A DNA stretch of 64,000 nucleotides from the NCBI GenBank assembly GCA_002437245.1, contig DJOQ01000034.1, forward strand, positions 1 through 64,000, written 5' to 3'. The notes beneath the pieces were generated by a model. The model worked only from the letters and a program-made list of their open reading frames with translations, was not told where the DNA came from and did no database searches. This document shows positions 35,700-44,500 of this stretch, piece by piece. Position numbers and translations under genes: made by a program. Numbering within the stretch: the stretch's first letter is position 1; each line of letters opens with the position of its first letter. The DNA is from Ruminococcaceae bacterium UBA6434. GTDB lineage: Bacteria; Bacillota; Clostridia; Oscillospirales; Acutalibacteraceae.

Positions 35700-36245
35700 A
35701 TGCTTTCTACATTTTCACAGTATTTTATGACGCTTTCCGCGACAGAAAACCTCGCGGAAAAAATGGTGCATTTTTTCGGGGGCACCATACCGCCATGGCT
35801 TACGGTATTCATAATTTCGCTTTTCCCGATTCTTGAGAACCGCGGCGGTATGATAGCCGCAAGGCTTCTCGATATGAATATGCTTCAGGCATTTATCATC
35901 TCATATCTCGGAAATCTTGTGCCGATACCGTTTATCCTTTTGTTTATCAAAAAGATATTTGAGTGGCTGAGAAAGATAAAGGGCTTTGATAAAATAATAA
36001 AGCGCTTTGAGGCAAAAGCCGAAAAAAACCGCGACAAGATAAATCGCGGCAAGCAATGGGGGCTTCTCCTGTTCGTTGCGATTCCGCTTCCCGGCACGGG
36101 AGGATGGACCGGCGCGCTTATGGCGTCGCTTTTGGAAATACCGCCGAAAAAGGCATTCCCGATAATTGCCCTCGGCGTGCTTATAGCCGGGCTTATAATG
36201 ACCACCGTGACATACGGTATAGGCTGGATAATCACCGGCGCATAA
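35700..36245 (+). CDS. Small multidrug-export-family (COG2426) membrane protein
   Basis: 181 residues with about four to five transmembrane segments. ILENRGGMIAARLL, GNLVPIPFILLF and AIPLPGTGGWTGALMASLL are the hallmark segments of the COG2426 'putative small multidrug export protein' family; actual transport is not proven for most members. A charged cytoplasmic stretch rich in Lys/Arg lies near residues 80-115. Co-transcribed with the Nudix gene; followed by a terminator. Confidence 0.82.
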   Translation: MLSTFSQYFMTLSATENLAEKMVHFFGGTIPPWLTVFIISLFPILENRGGMIAARLLDMNMLQAFIISYLGNLVPIPFILLFIKKIFEWLRKIKGFDKIIKRFEAKAEKNRDKINRGKQWGLLLFVAIPLPGTGGWTGALMASLLEIPPKKAFPIIALGVLIAGLIMTTVTYGIGWIITGA

Positions 36246-36260
36246 TCGAATACGAATTTT

Positions 36261-36299
36261 AAAGACTGCTCTTGCCTTGCGGCAAAGGCGGTCTTTTTT
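36261..36299 (+). terminator. Terminator of the Nudix-COG2426 unit
   Basis: AAAGACTGC (36261-36269) with GCGGTCTTT (36288-36296) plus an inner stem, then a T-run. Confidence 0.9.
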
Positions 36300-36401
36300 A
36301 AAAGAGAGGGAGAGTCCAACCCAATGCACCTGAAAAGCCGGACTCTGCTCGACTGCGTTTTACTGTCAAAAAAATCACGTGTTATTTGTGACTATTGCCT
36401 A

Positions 36402-36430
36402 TTGATTTTCTCTTCTTTGATTGATAACAT
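36402..36430 (+). promoter_or_regulatory. fucO promoter
   Basis: TTGATT, 17-bp spacer, TAACAT, ending 73 nt before the start codon. Confidence 0.55.
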
Positions 36431-36436
36431 TTTAAC

Positions 36437-36456
36437 GTAAGCGGTTAAACGTTTAC
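36437..36456 (+). promoter_or_regulatory. LacI-type operator candidate near the fucO transcription start
   Basis: GTAAGCGGTTAAACGTTTAC is a 20-bp imperfect palindrome (16 of 20 positions symmetric) placed just downstream of the -10 box. CG-centred half sites of this kind are common for LacI-family or CcpA regulators; the regulator is unknown and the cre consensus fits poorly. Confidence 0.4.
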
Positions 36457-36503
36457 TCATGTTGCTGTTGAATTTAATTTTTATAATTACGGAGGAATAA
36501 GTT

Positions 36504-37652
36504 ATGGCTAACAGGTTTGTTCTTAACGAAACTTCATATCACGGCAAGGGCGCAATAGAGAGCATTGCCGACGAAGCAAAGGGCAGAGGCTTTAAAAAGG
36601 CTTTTGTATGCTCCGACCCCGATCTTCTTAAATTCGGAGTTACGAAAAAGGTTACGGATGTTCTCGACAAAGCAGGGCTTGACTACGAAATATATTCCGA
36701 CATCAAGGCTAACCCCACAATTGAAAATTGTCAGCACGGCGTTGAAAAATTTAAGGCTTCGGGCGCGGATTATCTTATCGCAATAGGCGGTGGTTCGTCT
36801 ATGGATACGTCAAAGGCGATAGGTATAGTTGTTGCAAATCCGGAATTTTCCGATATCAGAAGTCTTGAGGGCGTAGCTCCCACAAAACATAAGGCAGTTC
36901 CGATATTTGCAGTCCCAACAACCGCAGGTACGGCGGCAGAGGTTACCATAAATTATGTTATAACCGATACCGAGAAAAACAGAAAAATGGTTTGCGTTGA
37001 TGTGCACGATATTCCGGTAGTTGCATTTGTTGATCCCGATATGATGTCAAGTATGCCGAAGGGTCTCACCGCCGCAACGGGTATGGATGCTCTTACGCAC
37101 GCTATCGAGGGTTATATCACCAAAGCCGCATGGGAGCTTTCCGATATGTTCCATTTAAAGGCTATCGAAATAATTTCACGCGCTCTCAGAGGCGCCGTTG
37201 AAAACACCCCCAAGGGCAGAGAGGAAATGGCTCTCGGTCAGTATATAGCAGGCATGGGCTTCTCAAACGTAGGACTCGGCATAGTTCACTCCATGGCGCA
37301 TCCTCTCGGCGCATTGTATGATACTCCCCACGGCGTTGCAAATGCAATAATTTTGCCTACGGTAATGGAATACAACGCTCCGGCTACCGGCGAAAAATAC
37401 AGAGATATAGCAAAGGCAATGGGCGTAAAAGGCACCGACGATATGTCACAGGAGGAATACAGAAAAGCAGCGGTTGACGCTGTAAGACGTCTCGCCGCAG
37501 ATGTAGGTATACCTAAAAATCTTAAGGATATTGTCAAGGAAGAGGATATACAATTCCTTTCCGAATCCGCATTTGCCGATGCCTGCCGTCCGGGCAACCC
37601 ACGCGATACAAGCGTTGAAGAAATCGCAGAACTTTATCGCTCCCTTATTTAA
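36504..37652 (+). CDS. fucO: Lactaldehyde reductase / 1,2-propanediol oxidoreductase
   Basis: Iron-dependent group III alcohol dehydrogenase, 382 residues, recalling E. coli FucO over its whole length (MANRFVLNET, YLIAIGGGSSMDTSKAIGI, TTAGTAAEVTINYVIT). Fe ligands D195, H199, H262 and H276 are at the E. coli positions minus one. It would reduce L-lactaldehyde from fucose or rhamnose breakdown to 1,2-propanediol with NADH, though related ADHs act on other aldehydes. SD GGAGGAA. It stands alone with its own promoter, palindromic operator candidate and terminator; no fuc/rha genes are adjacent. Codon use is somewhat biased, suggesting good expression. Confidence 0.9.
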   Translation: MANRFVLNETSYHGKGAIESIADEAKGRGFKKAFVCSDPDLLKFGVTKKVTDVLDKAGLDYEIYSDIKANPTIENCQHGVEKFKASGADYLIAIGGGSSMDTSKAIGIVVANPEFSDIRSLEGVAPTKHKAVPIFAVPTTAGTAAEVTINYVITDTEKNRKMVCVDVHDIPVVAFVDPDMMSSMPKGLTAATGMDALTHAIEGYITKAAWELSDMFHLKAIEIISRALRGAVENTPKGREEMALGQYIAGMGFSNVGLGIVHSMAHPLGALYDTPHGVANAIILPTVMEYNAPATGEKYRDIAKAMGVKGTDDMSQEEYRKAAVDAVRRLAADVGIPKNLKDIVKEEDIQFLSESAFADACRPGNPRDTSVEEIAELYRSLI

Positions 37653-37677
37653 GCGGCTTAAAGCCGTCCCCTCGCAT

Positions 37678-37712
37678 AAAGAACGGGCTGCCTCGGCGGT
37701 CCGTTCTTTTTT
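37678..37712 (+). terminator. fucO terminator
   Basis: AAAGAACGG (37678-37686) pairs with CCGTTCTTT (37701-37709), with T6 at the end; inner GC-rich pairing. Confidence 0.92.
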
Positions 37713-37726
37713 CGGTAAAGACAAGC

Positions 37727-37755
37727 TTTACACTGCAATTATCTTTTGTTATTAT
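37727..37755 (+). promoter_or_regulatory. Promoter for the S4-domain gene
   Basis: TTTACA, 17-bp spacer, TATTAT. Confidence 0.5.
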
Positions 37756-37802
37756 GATAATATATTGTGATACGGGGGAGAGCGCTTTTGCGTTTTTGAA
37801 TT

Positions 37803-38549
37803 ATGGATACCAAAGAAAACAGACTGAAAAATCGCCTTGAGGAGCTGTCCTTGCGCGCCGCCGAGCAGCGAAGAACCGTAAGCTCCGACTTTTTGACGCT
37901 TGACGAGCAAAATATTTTGAATTCCGCAGAGCTTTATACAAGAGCTTATCTTTACGGCGGTTATCCGCTTGCGGAACGCCGCGCCGCGCTCTTCGGCGAA
38001 AAGGGCGACGAAGAAAAAATATCGGAATGCGAATTCTTATGGGTTAAAATATCTCCGGTGTCAAAAAAGTTTGCGGACAGCCTTACGCACCGGGATTTTC
38101 TCGGTACGCTTATGGGGCTCGGTATTAAGCGCGAAACGGTCGGCGATATACTCATAGACAACAACTGCGGATATGTTTTCTGCGAGAAAAAGGTAGCGCG
38201 GTTTATAATCGAAAACCTCGACAGGGTAAAGCACACCACGGTGCGGTGCGAAGATGTTTTGTCGCCGCCCGAAAGTATCGGCGCCCTGCCCGAAGAACAA
38301 ACCGTTACGGTGCCGTCGCTTCGGCTCGATGCCGTGGTTGCCGCCGTTTATAAAATGTCGCGCAGCGACTCACAGGCATTATTTATGCAAAAGCTGATAT
38401 TTGTAAACGGTAAAATGACCGTTAACTCCTCGTATATACCGAAGGACGGCGAGATAATATCGGTGCGGCACAAAGGCAGATTTGTCTTTTGCGGCAAAAT
38501 CGGAGAGACAAAAAAACAGCGCCTTAAAATCTCCGTCAGAGTTTTTTAA
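37803..38549 (+). CDS. YlmH-like S4-domain RNA-binding protein
   Basis: 248 residues, recalling YlmH of Firmicutes: an N-terminal domain containing FLTLDEQNIL and LMGLGIKRETVGDI, then a C-terminal S4 RNA-binding domain (SLRLDAVVAAVYKMSRSDSQALFMQKLIFVNGK, split by family loops). YlmH is linked to ribosome quality control and cell division in other Firmicutes. It usually sits in the ylm-divIVA cluster; here it is alone. The ATG has no SD at normal spacing: GGGGGAG ends 22 nt upstream, with a 3-codon TTG frame and a small hairpin between (see findings). Confidence 0.83.
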   Translation: MDTKENRLKNRLEELSLRAAEQRRTVSSDFLTLDEQNILNSAELYTRAYLYGGYPLAERRAALFGEKGDEEKISECEFLWVKISPVSKKFADSLTHRDFLGTLMGLGIKRETVGDILIDNNCGYVFCEKKVARFIIENLDRVKHTTVRCEDVLSPPESIGALPEEQTVTVPSLRLDAVVAAVYKMSRSDSQALFMQKLIFVNGKMTVNSSYIPKDGEIISVRHKGRFVFCGKIGETKKQRLKISVRVF

Positions 38550-38562
38550 TACGAAAAAAGAC

Positions 38563-38593
38563 GGGACCGTAAAAACCGAGCTTTTACAGTCCC
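38563..38593. terminator. Bidirectional terminator (shared-core family)
   Basis: GGGACCGTAAAA (38563-38574) pairs with TTTTACAGTCCC (38582-38593) with one mismatch. A-run before and T-rich sequence after serve the convergent S4-domain and lipoprotein genes. Confidence 0.88.
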
Positions 38594-38604
38594 TCTTATT
38601 TATG

Positions 38605-39192
38605 TTATGAGTTTTGGTCTATCTGCTCCTGCAAATTCGGTATAATAACTTTTTGCGTAAGCAAAAATACCGTGAGGCCGTCTTTAAGCGAGCAGCCGTC
38701 ATTGCCGCTGTATCCGCCCGTGCGGCTGACGGCGGAGCAGTCCGCGTTTACATAGTAAACGTATTTGAGCGTGTCTGCGTTACGTATAGGTTTGCCGTTT
38801 TCGTCGCGGCTGCCGTCAAATTGCCAGACGTAGTTATTATCTCTGCCCTTTATCGAATAGGCGGTGATAAGACCCTCGCGGTCGATACCGTATTTTGCGA
38901 CAACGGCGTCAACAAACTTGTTATCTGTATTAAAGTCAAGCTGTGAATTGCCGTATTCGGGTACGTATTCCGTAGTTTCAGGCTCTTTTGCGGCATCGGT
39001 GGTAGGCTTTTGCGCCTTTGTGGGTTTTGTAGCCTTTTCTGTGTCCTTTTCCGTTGTTGTTTCGACGGAAACCGTTGTTTCAATATTCGCGACGGTTGAC
39101 GGCGCGTTTTTGTCTTCGGTGCTTTTTTTGTCGCAGGAACAAAGACACAGGAGCATCAGCAATATGCATATCGGGGTTTTTAAATGCTTCAT
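38605..39192 (-). CDS. Putative lipoprotein, function unknown
   Basis: 195 residues. A lipoprotein signal peptide with lipobox LCSC places the acylated Cys at about residue 19. A long Thr/Lys/Glu-rich linker (~residues 24-75) follows, then a C-terminal globular domain of ~110 residues (from LDFNTDNKFVDAVVAKYGID) with Tyr-rich strands and two cysteines that may pair. I do not recognise the domain. It would sit on the outer face of the membrane. It lies downstream of the 39-aa peptide gene, from which a terminator separates it. Confidence 0.72.
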   Translation of the reverse strand: MKHLKTPICILLMLLCLCSCDKKSTEDKNAPSTVANIETTVSVETTTEKDTEKATKPTKAQKPTTDAAKEPETTEYVPEYGNSQLDFNTDNKFVDAVVAKYGIDREGLITAYSIKGRDNNYVWQFDGSRDENGKPIRNADTLKYVYYVNADCSAVSRTGGYSGNDGCSLKDGLTVFLLTQKVIIPNLQEQIDQNS

Positions 39193-39213
39193 ATCATACC
39201 TTATTAAAAATCA

Positions 39214-39239
39214 AGCGGTGTAACCGAAATTACACCGCT
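39214..39239 (-). terminator. Terminator of the 39-aa peptide gene
   Basis: AGCGGTGTAA (39214-39223) pairs perfectly with TTACACCGCT (39230-39239); on the minus strand it is followed by a GATTTTTAAT T-rich run. Confidence 0.85.
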
Positions 39240-39258
39240 CGTTTGAGTCTTGTGTCTG

Positions 39259-39378
39259 TCAGCCGCCTATTATACCGCCGATGAATTCCATTATAGTGTC
39301 GATAACGGGCTGAATTGTCGGAAGTACGTTAGCGTTGAAGAACTCTTTGATTGTCTCTAAAATAGTGTTAAAATCCAT
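39259..39378 (-). CDS. 39-residue amphipathic peptide
   Basis: Peptide beginning MDFNTILETIKEFFNANVLP and continuing TIQPVIDTIMEFIGGIIGG. Hydrophobic residues recur every three to four positions (3, 6/7, 10, 13/14, 18/19, 22, 25/26, 29/30, 32/33, 36/37), giving a strongly amphipathic helix pair around two prolines, with a Gly-rich C terminus and net negative charge. AAGGAG lies 8 nt before the ATG and a perfect terminator 20 nt after the stop, so it looks like a real monocistronic gene. No signal peptide or leader is apparent. It might bind membranes, form a self-assembling small protein, or be a toxin- or bacteriocin-like peptide; the family is unknown to me. Confidence 0.7.
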   Translation of the reverse strand: MDFNTILETIKEFFNANVLPTIQPVIDTIMEFIGGIIGG

Positions 39379-39686
39379 GAAAAAACATCTCCTTCTTAAA
39401 CTTGAAATATATAGGAATACTCCTGTGTATAATATAACACCGTGCGGCATAAAAGAAAAGAGTTTTCGCACAAAAAACAGCACAAATTTAAAGTGCGCTG
39501 ATTGGTAAAAACTTACAAAATAGCTTCTCATATCTGTTTTTTACCCACAATGAAATATATGTTTTTATTGTAAGAAAAAATATTTTGTGATACAATAATA
39601 GCACCGTAAATATGTTATCGCCGAAGAAGCGAAAGTTTATCTTCTGTGCGGTAACAGTGCATAAATTTGTTTGGGAGAGTGTTATT
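39379..39686. other. Divergent intergenic region
   Basis: About 308 AT-rich bases between the 39-aa peptide gene (minus) and the GlmU-like gene (plus). It holds the plus-strand promoter at 39568-39596 and TATATT-like minus-strand -10 sequence near 39431 without a clear -35. Nothing else is supported. Confidence 0.55.
39568..39596 (+). promoter_or_regulatory. Promoter for the glmU-like-pth-mfd unit
   Basis: TTGTAA, 17-bp spacer, TACAAT, ~90 nt before the start. Confidence 0.55.
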
Positions 39687-40925
39687 ATGGCTCTTAAAAC
39701 GGGCGCGGTAATAATTGCCGCTGACGGCGGAAACCAAAAAAAACCGATGTATATGAACGAGCTCTTATCGGTACCGCTCATTTCATATGTTTTGTCATAT
39801 TCTGCGTCGGGTGAAGCGGAAAAAACGGCGCTTGCCGTTAAAAGAGCCGATTTTGTTCCCGACGGTATAAAGAACGGACTTGATGTTTTTACATCGCCGA
39901 ACGCCGAAAAGGACAGCGATTATCTTCTTTCGGCAGCCGATTATATAAGTAAGTTTGACTATATATATGTACTGTACGGCAATGTGCCGCTTCTGAGCGG
40001 AAAATCGCTCAAAAATGCCCTGTCCCTTTGTATCTCGGAGAAAGCAAAGGCGGCGGCAATCTTTTCAAGACAGCCGTCGGGTGAAGAAGTAATAGGCGCA
40101 TACGTTTTTTCGTCCGAGATACTCGTCCCGCTTTTAAAAGACGGGTCGCATTCAGCCGCAGAGCTGTTTTCCGAAGCCTGTAAAAACGGCGAAAAGACGG
40201 CAAAATATGATACGCAGACTTTTTCCGAGACGTTGCCCGTATATGATATGCGCTCGCTTCATAATATATCGGAGATACTTCGCATAAGCGAAATCGAGCG
40301 GCAGCTTGACTGCGGCGTAAATATACCGTGCTTTGACGGTGTTATGATATCTCCCAATGTTAAAATAGGTGAGGGTACTTTGATTTTGCCGGGCACGGTG
40401 CTCAGCGGCAAAGTGACAATCGGTAAAAACTGTACCGTGGGACCGAACACGATTCTTCGCGATACCGTCGTAGGCGACGACGCATATCTGAACAGCGTTC
40501 AGAGCTTTGACGCAAAGATAATGAGCGGAGTAAATATAGGTCCGTTTGTTCACATAAGACCGAATTCCGTTATAGGCGAAAAGGTACACCTCGGAAACTT
40601 CGTCGAGGTTAAAAATTCCAATATAGATACCGGCACAAAGGTTTCGCACCTTACGTATGTAGGCGACAGCGACGTCGGCAAGAGAGTAAACTTCGGCTGC
40701 GGAACGGTCACCGTAAATTATACGGGTAAAGCCAAATTCAGAACCACCATAGGCGACGACGCCTTTATAGGCTGCAACACAAATCTCGTAGCTCCCGTAA
40801 CAGTGGGCGACGGCGCGTATACCGCGGCAGGCTCTACCATAACCGAAGATGTTCCGGGCGATTCGCTCGGCATAGCGAGAGCGCGTCAGGTAAATAAAAT
40901 AGGCTGGTGCCTCAAAGATAAGTAA
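39687..40925 (+). CDS. GlmU-like protein with degenerate pyrophosphorylase domain
   Basis: 412 residues aligned to GlmU layout. The N-terminal nucleotidyltransferase region starts GAVIIAADGGNQKKPMYM where GlmU has LAAGxGTRMxSxxPK, so the UTP-binding loop is lost, and the domain is shortened to ~220 residues. The C-terminal left-handed beta-helix from ~225 is well kept: VHIRPNSVIG, KNSNI, HLTYVGDSDVG, NFGCGTVTVNYTGK, matching the glucosamine-1-phosphate acetyltransferase active site. It is thus probably an acetyltransferase only, with uridylyltransfer done by another protein. ATG 39687 with GGGAGAG 7 nt upstream. pth and mfd follow, as after glmU(-prs) in many Firmicutes. Confidence 0.85.
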   Translation: MALKTGAVIIAADGGNQKKPMYMNELLSVPLISYVLSYSASGEAEKTALAVKRADFVPDGIKNGLDVFTSPNAEKDSDYLLSAADYISKFDYIYVLYGNVPLLSGKSLKNALSLCISEKAKAAAIFSRQPSGEEVIGAYVFSSEILVPLLKDGSHSAAELFSEACKNGEKTAKYDTQTFSETLPVYDMRSLHNISEILRISEIERQLDCGVNIPCFDGVMISPNVKIGEGTLILPGTVLSGKVTIGKNCTVGPNTILRDTVVGDDAYLNSVQSFDAKIMSGVNIGPFVHIRPNSVIGEKVHLGNFVEVKNSNIDTGTKVSHLTYVGDSDVGKRVNFGCGTVTVNYTGKAKFRTTIGDDAFIGCNTNLVAPVTVGDGAYTAAGSTITEDVPGDSLGIARARQVNKIGWCLKDK

Positions 40926-40943
40926 GGACAGGTAAACACAATA

Positions 40944-41549
40944 ATGTTTGGCAGATTCAAAAAAACGGAAGCTGTCGGCGCACCCGAATTTATAGTGGCA
41001 GGTCTCGGCAATCCCGAGAGTAAATACACCCTGACACGCCATAATTCGGGGTTTTTGTGCGTTGACTTTCTCGCCGAAAAACACGGATTCAAAATAAACA
41101 AGTTAAAATTCAAGGCGGTTATAGCCGACACGGTTATAAATTCGCACCGCTGCATAGTTATGAAGCCGCAGACATATATGAATTTAAGCGGTGAGGCTGT
41201 AAAGGCGGTGGCGGATTTTTACAAGATTCCGCCCGAAAAAATAATAATAATTTTCGATGATATTTCGCTTGACGTCGGCAGGCTCAGAATTCGCAGAAAA
41301 GGCTCCGACGGCGGTCATAACGGAATAAAGAGTATAATTTCATGTATCGGCAGTCAAAATTTTCCCAGAGTCAAAATCGGATGCGGCAAAAAGCCACACC
41401 CCGATTACGACCTTGCCGCATGGGTGCTCTCGGAGTATAAAAAGGACGAGGCGCCCGCTCTTAAAACGGCTCTCGAAAATGCCTGCTGTGCGGTTGAGCT
41501 TATTCTTGACGGCAAAACCGACGAGGCTATGAACAAATACAATTCCTGA
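40944..41549 (+). CDS. pth: Peptidyl-tRNA hydrolase
   Basis: Recycles peptidyl-tRNA dropped from ribosomes. GLGNPESKYTLTRHNSGF contains the catalytic His; KPQTYMNLSGEAV and DDISLDVGRLRIRRKGSDGGHNGIKS are the other family segments. 201 residues, slightly longer than usual because of ~13 N-terminal residues before the fold begins. 18 nt after the GlmU-like gene and 17 nt before mfd. Confidence 0.96.
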   Translation: MFGRFKKTEAVGAPEFIVAGLGNPESKYTLTRHNSGFLCVDFLAEKHGFKINKLKFKAVIADTVINSHRCIVMKPQTYMNLSGEAVKAVADFYKIPPEKIIIIFDDISLDVGRLRIRRKGSDGGHNGIKSIISCIGSQNFPRVKIGCGKKPHPDYDLAAWVLSEYKKDEAPALKTALENACCAVELILDGKTDEAMNKYNS

Positions 41550-41566
41550 AGGAGTTTTAATTTAAT

Positions 41567-44500
41567 ATGTCAGCATTTACAGAGGTTTTAAAGACCTCGC
41601 CCGAGTATATGACGCTCGAAAAGGCGGTAAAAGACCGAAACCTGCCAGTGGGAGTGCTCGGAGTTTCGGGTGTTCATAAGGCTCATCTCGTAAATTCGCT
41701 CTGCGGCAATTTAGACCGCAGGGCTCTTGTCATTATGCCCGACGAAGCCGCGGCAACAAAATTTTGCGAGGATCTGTGCACCTTCGGGAAAAATGCATTT
41801 TTGTATCCTGCAAGGGATTTTTCGTTTAGCTCCGCCGAAAACCGTTCTCACGAATATGAGCAGCGCCGCATAAATGCGCTCACAAATATCCTGAACGGAA
41901 CGGCGGACGTTGTTGTTTGCTCCGCCGAAGCGGCGGTACAGAGAACCATCCCCCCGAAAGACTTGAAAAAGCATTCGCTCACGATAAAACGCGGCGAAGA
42001 CATAAAGCTCAGCGACATAACAAGTGTGCTTCTCTCATCCGGCTATACGAGAGCCGATATGGTTGAGGGCGTAGGGCAGTTTTCGGTGCGCGGCGGAATA
42101 CTCGATTTGTTTTCGCCCGATGACCAAAACCCAGTCAGAATAGAATTCTGGGGCGATACCGTTGATACCATGGCGCATTTTGACATAACGTCTCAGCGAA
42201 GAACGGACAATGTAGATAAACTCACGCTTATGCCGTCCACCGAGATAGTTTTTTCGGGCAACGACGAGTTAATCAAGAAAATTACCGAGTTTTACGATAC
42301 CGTAAAGGGTAAGGGCGCCAAAAAAGCGCGCGAGATGCTGCAAAACGATATAGACAGGCTGAAAAACGGCGTGAATTTAAGCTCTGCCGACAAGTACCTG
42401 CCGCTCGCTTACGACGAAAACGCAACCGTTTTAAGCTATGCCGACTCCCTTTTGCTGTTCGTCTGCGAGAGCGCCGGCGTCAAAGAAAAGGCAAATGCCG
42501 CAATAAAACTCCAAAATGAGGATATCAAATATCTTTTGGAGGAGGGCGAGCTTTGCCGCGGACTTGACGAATTTACAATGAGCTTTCCCGAGCTTACAAG
42601 GGAATACGAAAAAAAGGACACGGTTTTTCTCGATGATTTCGCACGCGGTTCGTTTGATGTTCCGGTGCGCGACCTCATAACATTTACCGCGTCCACGCTT
42701 CCCTCATGGAACGGAAAGCTTGACGTGCTCTTAGACGATTTGTCGCCGCTTGTGCAAAAAGACTCTGCGGTTGTGGTGATGGGAGGAACCGAAAAGGCTG
42801 CGAAAAATCTTGCCGAGGATCTCGAAAACGAGGATATTCCCGCACTTTATTTTCCGCTTGAGCCTGCCGAATTCCCGCGCGGCAGAGTTTCGGTTTTGCC
42901 GGGTGCGTTGTCGGGCGGCTTCGGCTATCCGCATGAAAAATTCTATACCTTTACCTACGGCAGAAACGCCGTTGCCTCAAAAAAACGGAAAGCACGCAGC
43001 GGATTTAAAAAGGGTCAGAGTCTCCATTCGCTTGATGAACTGAAGCGCGGCGACTACGTTGTCCATTCGCTTCACGGTATAGGCGTCTTTGACGGTATCA
43101 ATAAACTTGAAGTAGGAAAGATAACCAAGGATTACATCAAAATAAAATATGCAAAGGGCGACGTTTTGTATGTCCCCGTAACGCAGCTTGACCTTGTCTC
43201 AAAATATATAGGCCCTCACGAGGATGACGGCAGAACCGTAAAGCTGAATAAAATCGGCGGCAAGGATTGGGAAAAAACCAGAAATAAGGTTCGTGCCGCC
43301 GTTAAGGATATGGCGGATCAGCTCATAGCCCTGTATTCAAAAAGGCAAAACAGCCCCGGATACGCGTTTTCGCCGGATCTTGATATGCAGAGCGATTTCG
43401 AGAGAAGATTTGAATACGACGAGACGTCAGACCAGCTCAGGGCGATTGACGAAATTAAAGGCGATATGGAAAAACCGTACCCCATGGACAGACTTCTCTG
43501 CGGCGATGTCGGCTTCGGCAAAACAGAGGTGGCACTTCGCGCGGCGTTCAAGTGCATAGCCGACGGCAAGCAATGCGCCATACTCGTTCCCACCACAATT
43601 CTCGCGTATCAGCATTACCGCACCATACTCAAAAGATTTGACGGGTTCCCCGTAGAAATAGAGATGCTGTCGCGCTTCAGAACTCCGAAGGAGCAGGAGA
43701 AAATACTTAAAAATTTAAAGCGCGGTTCACTTGATATAATTGTAGGCACACACCGCCTTGTTTCAAACGACGTTAAATTCAAGGACCTCGGGCTTCTTAT
43801 AGTAGACGAGGAGCAGCGTTTCGGCGTGGCGCAAAAGGAAAAGCTTAAGGAGATGTTCCCCACGGTAGATGTTCTTACATTGTCCGCAACACCTATTCCG
43901 CGAACGCTAAATATGGCTATGACGGGAATACGCGATATGTCCGTAATAGAGGAAGCTCCGCAGGACAGATACCCCGTTCAGACCTATGTTATCGAGCAAG
44001 ATATGGGCGTTCTCTGCGAGGCAATGGAAAAAGAACTTCGTAGGGGCGGTCAGGTATATTATCTTCATAACCGCGTCGAGTCGATAGAAAGTACGGCGGC
44101 AAAGATAAAAGAGATGATGCCGTCCGCGCGCGTAGCCGTGGCTCACGGTCAGATGGGTGAAGAGGAATTGTCGGAAATCTGGCGCGACTTGCTTGAGGGC
44201 GACATTGACATACTCGTTTGCACCACCATTATCGAGACGGGCGTCGATGTTCCGAACTGCAATACCCTGATTATTGAGGACGCCGACAGGCTCGGGCTCG
44301 CTCAGCTTCATCAGATACGCGGAAGAGTCGGCAGAAGCACGCGCAGAGCGTCGGCTTACTTCACGTTTAAACGCGGCAAGGAGCTATCCGAGATAGCAAA
44401 CAGGCGCCTTTCGGCAATAAGAGAGTATACGGAATTCGGTTCGGGTTTTAAAATTGCCATGCGCGACCTTGAAATACGCGGAGCGGGAAATGTCCTCGGC

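Noticed and set aside
36246..36503. CcpA cre site upstream of fucO
   Set aside because: The best match differs from the cre consensus at about four positions; a different LacI-type operator is more consistent with the palindrome.
40152..41084. 310-codon open frame on the minus strand
   Set aside because: It lies wholly opposite the GlmU-like gene and pth, has no SD and encodes low-complexity Tyr/Ile-rich sequence typical of antisense frames.
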